Below the pieces are notes generated by a model that saw only the letters and a program-made list of their open reading frames with translations, did not search any database and was not told the origin of the DNA. A program made the translations under genes and the position numbers. From positions 124,001 through 188,000 of the forward strand of contig JACCWI010000055.1 in assembly GCA_013697725.1 (NCBI GenBank): a stretch of DNA of 64,000 nt, read 5' to 3'. This document shows positions 7,780 to 15,755 of the stretch, piece by piece (position 1 is the stretch's first letter; each line of letters begins with the position of its first letter). The stretch comes from Tatlockia sp. Lineage in GTDB: Bacteria > Pseudomonadota > Gammaproteobacteria > Legionellales > Legionellaceae.

Positions 7780-8515
7780 TTACCTTATTTCAATGGAAGA
7801 TAATATGCTTATAGAAATTGACCCTCTAGCAGAGCCGGGCGAAGATGAAATCATCTTAAGTTTAATGGAAGACTTAAATAACTTAGACTCTCAAGGCAAA
7901 CAAATTGTTTTGTTGGATAAAGAGCTTAGTCCAAGAATTTTAACTAGGGTATTTAATACCGCGGTAATAAATGGACTAGTGGGAATCGTAAAACAACTCT
8001 CTAATATAGATGAGATTTATCAAATACTTAATTTTAAAGAAGCAATCGAGGCCGCTGCACAGAAGGGGAATCTGGAGATAATAATATATTTATATGAAAT
8101 TCATCCTAAAGCTACTGTACCGGACGGTAGCAACGCACTCTGTCTAGCGGCGCAAGAGGGTTATCTTAACATAGTAAAATACCTGGTTGAGGTTCCTAAA
8201 GTAGAACCTAACGCGCTTAAAAATGCTGCAATCCTTGCAGCCTCAGAACATAAACAGCAGAAAGTGATTGAATATTTAGCCACCCAGCCTAGTTATGATC
8301 CTTTTAAAAAGGAAAATTCTCAAAATAAGAATAAGTTAATTAGGCTACTTACCAATTTTGGTGCTACTAAAGAACGCAATTCTCATCATGTTAAACAAAA
8401 TCTATTTTTATTCTTTGCCTGTTCGCAAATGAAGAGCTTAGACAAAGATTCGCAGAACAAGATCGTTTTGGCTGCGCTAGAATTGGATTACAAGTGTACA
8501 GATTTCAAACTCTAA
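7739..8515 (+). CDS. Ankyrin-repeat protein (candidate effector)
   Basis: The protein has up to 258 residues. The middle (about 85-185) shows consecutive ankyrin-like repeats: AIEAAAQKGNLEIIIYLYE, then ALCLAAQEGYLNIVKYLVE, and a third degenerate one with AAILAASEHKQQKVIEYLA. Such repeats mediate protein-protein contact and are common in Legionella effectors. The start is uncertain. The longest frame begins with TTG at 7739 without a ribosome-binding site, and ATG at 7793 (MEDNMLIEIDP) is the more likely start, perhaps coupled to the short ORF ending at 7779. The N-terminal acidic region and the C-terminal basic/helical region match nothing recognised. Confidence 0.75.
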   Translation: MPRLVMLSLSNLFNYLISMEDNMLIEIDPLAEPGEDEIILSLMEDLNNLDSQGKQIVLLDKELSPRILTRVFNTAVINGLVGIVKQLSNIDEIYQILNFKEAIEAAAQKGNLEIIIYLYEIHPKATVPDGSNALCLAAQEGYLNIVKYLVEVPKVEPNALKNAAILAASEHKQQKVIEYLATQPSYDPFKKENSQNKNKLIRLLTNFGATKERNSHHVKQNLFLFFACSQMKSLDKDSQNKIVLAALELDYKCTDFKL

Positions 8516-8545
8516 TTTCTATTAAAGTGTACTCGAGGAATTAAC

Positions 8546-8581
8546 TCTCATACCCTGCTTGATTGACAAGTGGGTATGAGA
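8546..8581. terminator. Hairpin between convergent genes
   Basis: TCTCATACCC (8546-8555) pairs perfectly with GGGTATGAGA (8572-8581), a 10-bp stem between the ankyrin gene and the convergent minus-strand gene. There is no T-run on either side, so it is a probable but non-canonical bidirectional terminator. Confidence 0.5.
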
Positions 8582-8648
8582 ATTAGGTGCTAGAATCATT
8601 ATGTTAAAATCAAGCATATATATACAAATTACACAGCGACTCTAAGTT

Positions 8649-9587
8649 CTACCATAAATCGTAGCTATCTTCACTCTCATCCTGCTTATCAACAACTGAA
8701 TTTACTAAACAATCATCAGTGTCACTAAATAATTTTTTTACCAGAGGTATTTTATTGGAAAAAAATGTTTGACCAGTGGTTAAATTACTCTGAGTTGGTG
8801 CGCCTACAGCAACATAATCTGGGCCACTAAATAAGCTCTTCGTCAAATTCGAGTCATCGGTAAATCTAAGCTTTCCTTTACAACTGACTAAATTTGCAGA
8901 AAAGCTTTTTTGTTCAGCCGGATACTCTTTATCTTTGGGATAGGTATTAACTCTGGTTTCTAAATTTTTATTTGCCGCCTGAAATTGCTCTTTTTGTATC
9001 AATACAGGGAGTCCACTTAGCGCCTCTTTCACGCTCTCCAAGGTATAGTTTGTAACTCCCATAGGTTTACCATCATCAAACTTTTCTATTTGAATCGTGT
9101 CTGCAATAACTAAATCACAGGCCAACATGGCAGATATACCACACTGTAATGAGTCCCATGAAGGCCAAAAATCTCCGCTTTTGTTGCTAAAAAACACAAT
9201 CTCGCCATTTTTATTAATTTTTATATTTCCGGCTGTTATAGCGGCAGCAGCTTGTTGTCCCTCATTGGTCATCGCAAAATGAGGTGGTATGTAGGAATTT
9301 GGAAGCCCTTCCCTTGCGAATAAAAGTTCGTAATTGGGTGTCAATAGATATCGAAGTACAATGGGCTTTTCTTTTGAAGAAGTTTTCCTGACTTCATCAA
9401 CCAATTCTGATAATGAATGAATAGTATAAACTTTAAATTTTCCTGCAACTTTATTATTACGTGTCGAATTATTACCTATAGATTTAGGAATCGATTCCAG
9501 CGAATTAAATAGTCCATCCTCTTTTTTAAGCTGAGATTGGATGGTTTCTTTTGCATCCATTTGCATTTCATATTTTCTTTTGGCCAT
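8649..9587 (-). CDS. Unrecognised 312-residue protein
   Basis: A soluble protein without signal peptide or membrane segment. The N-terminus is basic and helical (MAKRKYEMQMDAKETIQSQL). The centre contains FWPSWDSLQCGISAMLACDL followed by VIADTIQIEKFDD, and the end is acidic (ESEDSYDLW). An acidic C-terminus rich in Glu, Ser and Asp is a known feature of many Dot/Icm substrates. The start is supported by a GAGGATTTT site 8 nt upstream, the same leader type as the two tail-anchored paralogues. No domain is recognised. Base composition matches the surrounding accessory island. Confidence 0.6.
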   Translation of the reverse strand: MAKRKYEMQMDAKETIQSQLKKEDGLFNSLESIPKSIGNNSTRNNKVAGKFKVYTIHSLSELVDEVRKTSSKEKPIVLRYLLTPNYELLFAREGLPNSYIPPHFAMTNEGQQAAAAITAGNIKINKNGEIVFFSNKSGDFWPSWDSLQCGISAMLACDLVIADTIQIEKFDDGKPMGVTNYTLESVKEALSGLPVLIQKEQFQAANKNLETRVNTYPKDKEYPAEQKSFSANLVSCKGKLRFTDDSNLTKSLFSGPDYVAVGAPTQSNLTTGQTFFSNKIPLVKKLFSDTDDCLVNSVVDKQDESEDSYDLW

Positions 9588-9995
9588 AATTAAAATCCTC
9601 TACATAAAAAAGTTGGCTATTTTGTATAAGCCTGAGATAGTCGGCTAGGCTAATCTTTTGAATTTATTATTCTTTTTTTTATTAATCCAAAGAACACTAA
9701 ATTTATCCCAAAAAAAAGGAGTTTTACCTCCGACTAAGGAGATAATATTACCATAGTGTTTACGTATAATCCAGTTCATCATTTTTATGCGCATATTAAA
9801 TTGAATTTTAAAAGGCAAATTTTTAGTGCTAACTAACTGATCATATTGGGAAATTTATTCGATTGTAAATTGTTCGAAAATTGGACAAATATTTATTTAT
9901 ACTATTTTGAGTAAGCAGACTAGATTGATACATGGAAGTTTGTACAAATCTTATTTGATGCAAAATTTTGTTATTGTTAAACCAAGCAGAGCTAA
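9588..9995. other. Intergenic region with a minus-strand terminator
   Basis: About 400 AT-rich bases between the unrecognised protein and the patatin lipoprotein, both on the minus strand. It holds one intrinsic terminator (9710-9731) and presumably the promoter of the gene 8649-9587. No small gene with coding character was found. Confidence 0.4.
9710..9731 (-). terminator. Rho-independent terminator
   Basis: On the minus strand GGAG and CTCC pair across a short loop and are followed by eight T residues (A-run 9710-9717 on the plus strand). It lies about 265 nt past the patatin stop codon and upstream of the gene 8649-9587, isolating the two. Confidence 0.55.
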
Positions 9996-11222
9996 CTAGA
10001 TTGGTTCATGCAAACCCGGCGGAAATTTAGCCCATTTATAGCCATCAAAGCCAAGTTTTTCACTAATTTTAAATAACTTTCTCATGTAGTGTCCATCAAA
10101 AGTAGATTCAGCAATTTGATTAAACTGAGCAGGTATATAGGCAAGGTTGTAATCAATGTGATATCTGACTGCGTAGGCATATAAACGATATAGATCGCCA
10201 ATTCCCTGGTTTTTTGTGAGAGTAAAAATAACTCGTTCCAGTAAATTATGGAGCTGGGGGTTTACATTTTCCCATTCTGGAGACACTTTTCTATTACGTA
10301 TAATATATAAACGCTTGGTGACGCTTTTTTGCTGATTGACATAGAGTTTTGCAAAGGGAATCATTGCTCGTTCATAGAGCATTACTTGCGTTTCCACGCC
10401 GCCATCTAAATGCATTTCTTTATATTTTTTACCTTGAGCGATAACTTCAAAGTATTGAGGAGGAAATAGTCCAGGTAAAGCCGCGGAGGCTAATAAAATT
10501 TTATGCACTAATTCAAGCGCCTTGGGATTTCCGCTAACGGCAATGGCGCCAATATCCCAAATAATTAGACGTTGAGCATTTAATTGGGTGGTTCCGATAA
10601 ATAAGCGGCGCCCTTTTAAATGCTCTTGACCTATTTCCTCGAGCATCTGTTGATTAAGAATTTTCTCCATCATTATCCGCATAGGTTTGTTTGAAGCTAG
10701 GGATGGTTTAAGAATGGGTTTTATATAAGCTAAAAGAACGGAAAGCGGGTTGTGAAGTTGATAAATTTTTTCATCTGATAAAGTGGTATAAACCTCTTTT
10801 AAAGGCTCATCGTATTTTGAGCCTAAAAAAGCAAAAGGTGCTATCAAAGCGCCGGTACTGATACCGCTAACTAAATGAAAGGTTGGCCGTTTACCTGATC
10901 TAGACCAGCCGTATAATAATCCGGCTCCAAAAGCACCGTCAGCGCCTCCTCCGGAAAGAGCCAAGGCATTAATTACAATAGGAAGATTTCCATGATTCGC
11001 TTTAATAATTTGTTCAAAAGACTTTTTCGCGCTAATTTCCATCGTTTTGCTAGGCGCATCAGCCCAGGCTCTAATATGTCTAAACCCACTTAGATGAACA
11101 TTTTGACCCTCGAGCTTTTGGGGCAAGGGTTTGTAAAGTCCGGTGCTGGAACAGGAGGATAAAACTAAACAAGAAGCCAGGATATTCCAAAAAATTACGG
11201 TTAAAAGCGAAGGTGATTCCAT
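9996..11222 (-). CDS. Patatin-like phospholipase, predicted lipoprotein
   Basis: The Ser-Asp dyad lipase layout is complete. The oxyanion loop is ALSGGGADGAFGAG (about 88-101), the nucleophile elbow is GISTG (about 119-123) and the Asp lies in HLDGGVE (about 274). The family cleaves acyl chains from phospholipids. The N-terminus has a hydrophobic stretch ending LVLSSC24, a lipobox, so the enzyme is probably anchored to a membrane facing the periplasm. The usual basic n-region is missing, which leaves some doubt about export or the start. At 408 residues it is longer than minimal patatins because of a C-terminal region rich in aromatic and basic residues. Legionella encodes many patatin-like enzymes. 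Confidence 0.85.
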   Translation of the reverse strand: MESPSLLTVIFWNILASCLVLSSCSSTGLYKPLPQKLEGQNVHLSGFRHIRAWADAPSKTMEISAKKSFEQIIKANHGNLPIVINALALSGGGADGAFGAGLLYGWSRSGKRPTFHLVSGISTGALIAPFAFLGSKYDEPLKEVYTTLSDEKIYQLHNPLSVLLAYIKPILKPSLASNKPMRIMMEKILNQQMLEEIGQEHLKGRRLFIGTTQLNAQRLIIWDIGAIAVSGNPKALELVHKILLASAALPGLFPPQYFEVIAQGKKYKEMHLDGGVETQVMLYERAMIPFAKLYVNQQKSVTKRLYIIRNRKVSPEWENVNPQLHNLLERVIFTLTKNQGIGDLYRLYAYAVRYHIDYNLAYIPAQFNQIAESTFDGHYMRKLFKISEKLGFDGYKWAKFPPGLHEPI

Positions 11223-11281
11223 TTGTTTCTTTTTGAAAAATAAAAAAGCATTAGAACATAAATATCGGCTTTAAAATAGAC

Positions 11282-11313
11282 AAAAATCGAAGGCAGGCTT
11301 TTTAAACCTGCCT
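11282..11313 (-). terminator. Rho-independent terminator of the GH5 gene
   Basis: On the minus strand AGGCAGG (complement of 11307-11313) pairs with CCTGCCT (complement of 11291-11297) across a 9-nt loop, followed by TCGATTTTTG. It starts within a few bases of the stop codon at 11321. Confidence 0.75.
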
Positions 11314-11320
11314 CAGCATA

Positions 11321-13573
11321 TTAAGGATTTAGAATTTTATTTTTGATATAGAGCCCTGCAGCTTTGAGGCGATTATCAGTCCAGGTATTGGCTGAGCAAG
11401 TGCCGGAAATCCATATCGCACCGGAAAGTGCATCATCGGAGTAATTCCAATTGGTCCAACCTATTTTTTTAGCGGCCATTAACTGCATATATTTATCGGA
11501 CATTATAAAATCATTGGCCCCGTCACCACTGTAAGTTTGAGTGCCAAATTCTGTAACAAAAATAGGTAAAACCTTTGAGGCATTATCCAAAGCATTTAAA
11601 TAATCATCGCGATGGGAAGCTGCGTAAAAGTGGAAGCTATACATAATATTGTTAAAACTTACCGGGTTGTTAACAATTTCCTGATAAGAACTTCCCTCTG
11701 ATACGCCTAAGGAACTCCAGCCTCGACTGCCAACGATTATGGGTGCTTTAGCATCAATGGCTCTGATAACGGGAATGATCTGATTCGCATAGGATTTAAT
11801 AGTTGCCCAACTTACGCCATTTGGCTCGTTTGCAATTTCATAGAGGATATTATTTTTATTTTTATGCGCAGTGGCGATGTCGCTAAAAAATTTCTTGGCA
11901 CTATCCAGATTATAATTTGGATCGCCTGGATTTAAAATATGCCAATCAACAATGACGTAAATGCCGCGGTTGTATGCTTCATTAATTAAATTTGACATTT
12001 GCTGAGTAAATTGAGCTGGATTGGCTTCATAGCCGCCTTCCTGAACATAGAGAGAGAGGCGAACTACATTGGCTTTAAAATTATTCGTTAGATTGTCAAA
12101 AGATGACGAGGTGAGGCAAATTCCTTGCCCATACCACTGCAAGCCATGAGAACTCATGCCTTTAAGTTGAATGGCCACACCTTGTTCATTACATAATTGT
12201 GTACCACAAACAGTTAGCTGACCATTCAGGGCGAGGGGGGTGCCGCTGCTTTGCTGCGTTAAGGTAACGTTTAGAGCTGCATTGGCTGTTGCAGTCAGGG
12301 GCTGTGGTGAAAATTTGACGGTATAGCCTGGGACAGGATCTGCTGAAGCATTGTATATGACGCCGTCGCTTAAAAGCACAGTATCAGTGCCCTTGCCGTT
12401 GATGAGGTTAACAGTTTTACTTAATGCAGAGCTGTTGTTATTAGGCATTAACGTTATTTTTAGTGAAGTTAAGGTTGAGGGAGCACCGATTACATTTAGA
12501 CTGACTGTATCTTGAGCACCCTGAACGCATTTATAGCTTAAACTGCTTGTTGTGGCGGTCGTATTTGCTACCAAGCTAGCTGGATTAAAAGAAGGGGTAC
12601 AAAGGTAGCCATTAAAGCTAATTACATCGCTAGAAAAACTATAGTTAGCTCCTACTTTTAATTGGCTGACAGTGGCTGAGCTATCCCAATTAACCGTTTG
12701 TATAATCGTTGACCCATTTTGTATGTCTCGCAAAGCAACTTGTGGTTGCTTAGTGTAGCCTGCGAGCTCATCGGGTAATTTTTGCAAGTTTATCGTTATT
12801 TTACCCGTTTGCTGAACGAGGCTGTAACTGATCGTTGAGGTAGTTTGTTGATTGATTACCAGGTTTACTGTACTAGGCGTTGCAGAACCTTGATAGCTAT
12901 TGCCGCTGCTATCTATAAGCGCATCGGCAGAAATTGTATAGACCCCTGGCGCTAGACTATTAACTGTGGAACTGCTAGACCAAGGGATTTGGATCTCACT
13001 AATCTGGTTACCCTGAAAGCTAAGGTGCACCAAAGCATAATTTTGATTAACATTTGCAGGTTTGGAACTGGCATTCTTAAGAAGAAGGCTTCCTGTTTGT
13101 GCAGGTGTTTCACCTGTATAAACTTGGACACTATTATCTATATGGGTATCCCTACTAAGACCATAAATTAGTTGAATAGAATTTCCTACAGGTAACTGAG
13201 TACTAACACCGGGATAAGCAGTGAAATGTATCACAACTGTTGCTAGGTGAGTGCCGTCTGTTTGGGGTTGAGAATTAATGTTTAACGGTGCATCTGGATA
13301 AGGAAGGGGATTGAAATTGCCCCAAAAATTTGTATTAAGTGGTGTTCTAGTTTTAAAGGTTATCGTCGTGTTTTCAAAATTAACTGGTGTTGAGCAATTA
13401 TTGGTTAATTTTAGGGTAACCGTCATCCAATCAGCATTCCCATTTTGCAAAAACTGAGAGGCAATACAAGCAGTAGGTTGAGGAGCAAGGCGTGGATTAA
13501 AGGATTGGGCAGCTAGTGCATTTTGAGTGATTAAGCAAATAAGTCCTAAACTTAGAAGATATCTCATCATCAT
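11321..13573 (-). CDS. Secreted GH5-family endoglucanase with accessory N-terminal domains
   Basis: A 750-residue modular enzyme. After a signal peptide (about 1-22, ending ALA) come beta-rich regions (about 25-440) with Thr/Ser/Asn-rich repeats, likely carbohydrate-binding or spacer domains. The C-terminal GH5 catalytic domain begins near residue 450. Its landmarks are LKGMSSHGLQWYGQ, DWHIL, the acid/base glutamate in IANEPNG (about 581), SFHFYA, and the nucleophile glutamate in VTEFGTQ (about 671). GH5 enzymes cleave beta-1,4-glucans or mannans, so cellulase activity is likely but substrate is not certain. A secreted cellulase (CelA, type II secretion) is known in L. pneumophila. The gene is followed by a clear terminator and appears monocistronic. 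Confidence 0.9.
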   Translation of the reverse strand: MMMRYLLSLGLICLITQNALAAQSFNPRLAPQPTACIASQFLQNGNADWMTVTLKLTNNCSTPVNFENTTITFKTRTPLNTNFWGNFNPLPYPDAPLNINSQPQTDGTHLATVVIHFTAYPGVSTQLPVGNSIQLIYGLSRDTHIDNSVQVYTGETPAQTGSLLLKNASSKPANVNQNYALVHLSFQGNQISEIQIPWSSSSTVNSLAPGVYTISADALIDSSGNSYQGSATPSTVNLVINQQTTSTISYSLVQQTGKITINLQKLPDELAGYTKQPQVALRDIQNGSTIIQTVNWDSSATVSQLKVGANYSFSSDVISFNGYLCTPSFNPASLVANTTATTSSLSYKCVQGAQDTVSLNVIGAPSTLTSLKITLMPNNNSSALSKTVNLINGKGTDTVLLSDGVIYNASADPVPGYTVKFSPQPLTATANAALNVTLTQQSSGTPLALNGQLTVCGTQLCNEQGVAIQLKGMSSHGLQWYGQGICLTSSSFDNLTNNFKANVVRLSLYVQEGGYEANPAQFTQQMSNLINEAYNRGIYVIVDWHILNPGDPNYNLDSAKKFFSDIATAHKNKNNILYEIANEPNGVSWATIKSYANQIIPVIRAIDAKAPIIVGSRGWSSLGVSEGSSYQEIVNNPVSFNNIMYSFHFYAASHRDDYLNALDNASKVLPIFVTEFGTQTYSGDGANDFIMSDKYMQLMAAKKIGWTNWNYSDDALSGAIWISGTCSANTWTDNRLKAAGLYIKNKILNP

Positions 13574-13652
13574 GTTCCCTATGAATTAAGTTAAGCATCT
13601 ACCTGGTGTATGATAAGCGAGAATTTATCTTGAAATAGTTATACACCGTTCG

Positions 13653-13675
13653 GAAAAAAACCATAGGTGGTTTTT
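13653..13675 (-). terminator. Rho-independent terminator behind the exchanger gene
   Basis: AAAAACCA (13656-13663) pairs with TGGTTTTT (13668-13675) with a 4-nt loop. On the minus strand the stem runs into a T-run. It lies about 100 nt past the stop codon at 13774 and separates this gene from the GH5 gene. Confidence 0.65.
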
Positions 13676-13773
13676 CATAAGCAAAAATAGTTATACCATC
13701 AAAATTATTAGAAGAACAAGTCATGCTATCATCTTGAGCTTTGTGCTTCTAAATTGAACTTGCTAATTAGCAT

Positions 13774-14772
13774 TTAAATAAAATAAAGCCCTACTAAAAA
13801 AAGCAGATAAAATAAACTGAAACTCGCCAAACGCAAACTAGTTAAAGCACTTTTCTTTAAAAGACAATAAAGACCTAAGATGGATAGCATGGTGATCATG
13901 GCTCCCCAGATTACCGCCTTATCTAAAATCCAACTGGTAAAAAAAAGGCCTAAGGCACTGGGCAAAGTGGCTTGAATCATCATTGCACCAGAGATATTGG
14001 AAAAGGCCAAAAGGTGTTTCCCTTGCCGAACCCAGATTAGAGCATTCATTATTTCAGGCATTTCTGTGGCAATAGGGCTCAATAATAGAGCAACCATCTG
14101 AGCCGGTATACCTAGCCAAGGGCCAATGAGCTCTAGTTGGTGCACAAAAAGTCTGGAGCTTAGGAAAATGATAATGAGAGCAATCCCCGTTTGGAGTAGG
14201 GCCCAACCACGAGCAGGATTTTCGTCATGAGGTTTTATTTTTAATGGTTCGATAAAATCGAGATGCAGTAAATCATCGCCACCCTGCAATTCTTGCCGTA
14301 CATAAAGGACATAGGCACAGAGAAAGGCTAGTCCTAGCCAGGGCTTGAATCCAAACACAAAAAGCCCAAGCGCTATTTTACAAACAAAGATCTTCATAAA
14401 CCACATTTGATCAGAGCTTAAACGCTGTTCAGTTGATTTCGATAAAATGGGCTTTAATTGATTTTTTTTTGATTTATAAAAAGTCAAACCGACTACTGCA
14501 TAGGCGATTGTTGCCAATACTAAAGGGCCACCAATCGCAGCACCGATACCAATGTCTTTTTGCTGCGGGCTGCTTCCAAAAGCGACAGCAACCAAAGTGA
14601 CAACACACTCGGGCAAAGCCGTACCAAAGGCTGCCAAGAGTGAGCCTGTGGCATTTTTGGATACATTGAATTGCTTGCCAACCCATTCGATACTATTAAC
14701 AAAGTATTCGCAAGAAAGATAAATTGCGATTGCAGAGCCTAATAATAAAAAAATAACAATCAAACTATTCAT
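13774..14772 (-). CDS. Sodium/calcium exchanger family membrane protein
   Basis: A 332-residue inner-membrane protein with about ten hydrophobic segments in two inverted halves, the CaCA exchanger fold. The alpha-repeat motifs are visible: GSLLAAFGTALPECVV near residue 42 and LLLSPIATEMPEIMNA near 230, each with the acidic residue that binds the cation. The central cytoplasmic region (about 165-195) is hydrophilic. Transport of Ca2+ or another divalent cation against Na+ or H+ is inferred from the family, and specificity cannot be told. It reads alone on the minus strand with its own terminator. Confidence 0.85.
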   Translation of the reverse strand: MNSLIVIFLLLGSAIAIYLSCEYFVNSIEWVGKQFNVSKNATGSLLAAFGTALPECVVTLVAVAFGSSPQQKDIGIGAAIGGPLVLATIAYAVVGLTFYKSKKNQLKPILSKSTEQRLSSDQMWFMKIFVCKIALGLFVFGFKPWLGLAFLCAYVLYVRQELQGGDDLLHLDFIEPLKIKPHDENPARGWALLQTGIALIIIFLSSRLFVHQLELIGPWLGIPAQMVALLLSPIATEMPEIMNALIWVRQGKHLLAFSNISGAMMIQATLPSALGLFFTSWILDKAVIWGAMITMLSILGLYCLLKKSALTSLRLASFSLFYLLFLVGLYFI

Positions 14773-14987
14773 AATTCACTTGTTGTTTTGGATAGATCAA
14801 AATTAGCCGTACTTCACAAAGTTAGATTCTCATCATAACTTAAGCCAGACAGTTGTTCAATTTTGAAGCTTATGTGAATATTTAAGATTTCCTTAGATCA
14901 ATTCCTTAGTGCTATATTTTGTTGCTTTCATAAATCTCATTAACTACCATTAGTTCAAATTAGCATTGGTTAAGGTCAGTTTGTTAA

Positions 14988-15755
14988 ATGTTTTATCTTG
15001 CAAAAAGTCTTTTGTTTTTTGGTAATGCGCTTTGGATTATCCCTTTTATTACTATCGGATTAATTTGCTTTGATCGACGAATTTTTTATCAGGCCGCGTG
15101 TTTGACCTTATTATCAATGCTTTTTAATGTTGCGCTCAAAATTAGTTTTCAAATTCCCCTTCCCCCTGAACTAGGAAAACCCGGCTTTGGCTTTCCTAGC
15201 GGTCACATGCAAATGGCAACCATTTTGTATATTTGGTTTGCTATACAAATGAAAATGCGTGGTTTAACCACCCTAATAATAGTAATGCTATGTGGTTTTG
15301 CCTGGAGTTTAACTTATTTTAGCTATCATGATTTGTTTCAAGTATTTGGTGGCGCATTTTTTGGGCTTTTAATATTAATTGGATATAATTTGATTTATTT
15401 AAATTGGCCACAAAAATTACCCAGCATAATACTCATTTTAGCTACTATTTTAATTAGTTATATCCAATATCAATATCCTCTTCTTTCTGGCCACGCCTGG
15501 CAGGGTTATTATGGTCTTTCAGGGCTGATCATCGCTAACAGCTTAATCGCCAAAACAAGAACAAGATTATTATCACCTAAGTTAGTTGCGAGCTTAAGTT
15601 TGTTTTTGGTAATGATTATTATCTTAATATTTTTCAAAACAGTAATGAACGACCAAGAGCCATTTTATCTTTCTCAGCTGTTCTGGTTTTTTCTCTGCTT
15701 TTTAATTCTCTGTACTGAAAATTTAGCTACAAAATTAATCGGAGTGTCTAAATAG
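14988..15755 (+). CDS. PAP2-like phosphatase family membrane protein
   Basis: A 255-residue integral membrane protein with six to eight hydrophobic helices. The second PAP2 motif PSGHMQ (about 71-76) is clear. The first motif region (KISFQIPLPPELG) and the third (YFSYHDLFQVFGG, about 111-123, containing the expected His followed by Asp) are recognisable but deviate from the consensus KxxxxxxRP and SRxxxxxHxxxD. The family dephosphorylates lipid phosphates such as undecaprenyl pyrophosphate or phosphatidate at the periplasmic face. Missing arginines make a changed or lost activity possible. Its stop overlaps the convergent recN stop by 8 bp. Confidence 0.7.
   Translation: MFYLAKSLLFFGNALWIIPFITIGLICFDRRIFYQAACLTLLSMLFNVALKISFQIPLPPELGKPGFGFPSGHMQMATILYIWFAIQMKMRGLTTLIIVMLCGFAWSLTYFSYHDLFQVFGGAFFGLLILIGYNLIYLNWPQKLPSIILILATILISYIQYQYPLLSGHAWQGYYGLSGLIIANSLIAKTRTRLLSPKLVASLSLFLVMIIILIFFKTVMNDQEPFYLSQLFWFFLCFLILCTENLATKLIGVSK

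Noticed and set aside
14474..14702. Two Trp/Cys/Arg-rich frames inside the exchanger gene
   Set aside because: They lie in alternate registers of the exchanger coding sequence, and their composition is typical of shadow translation.
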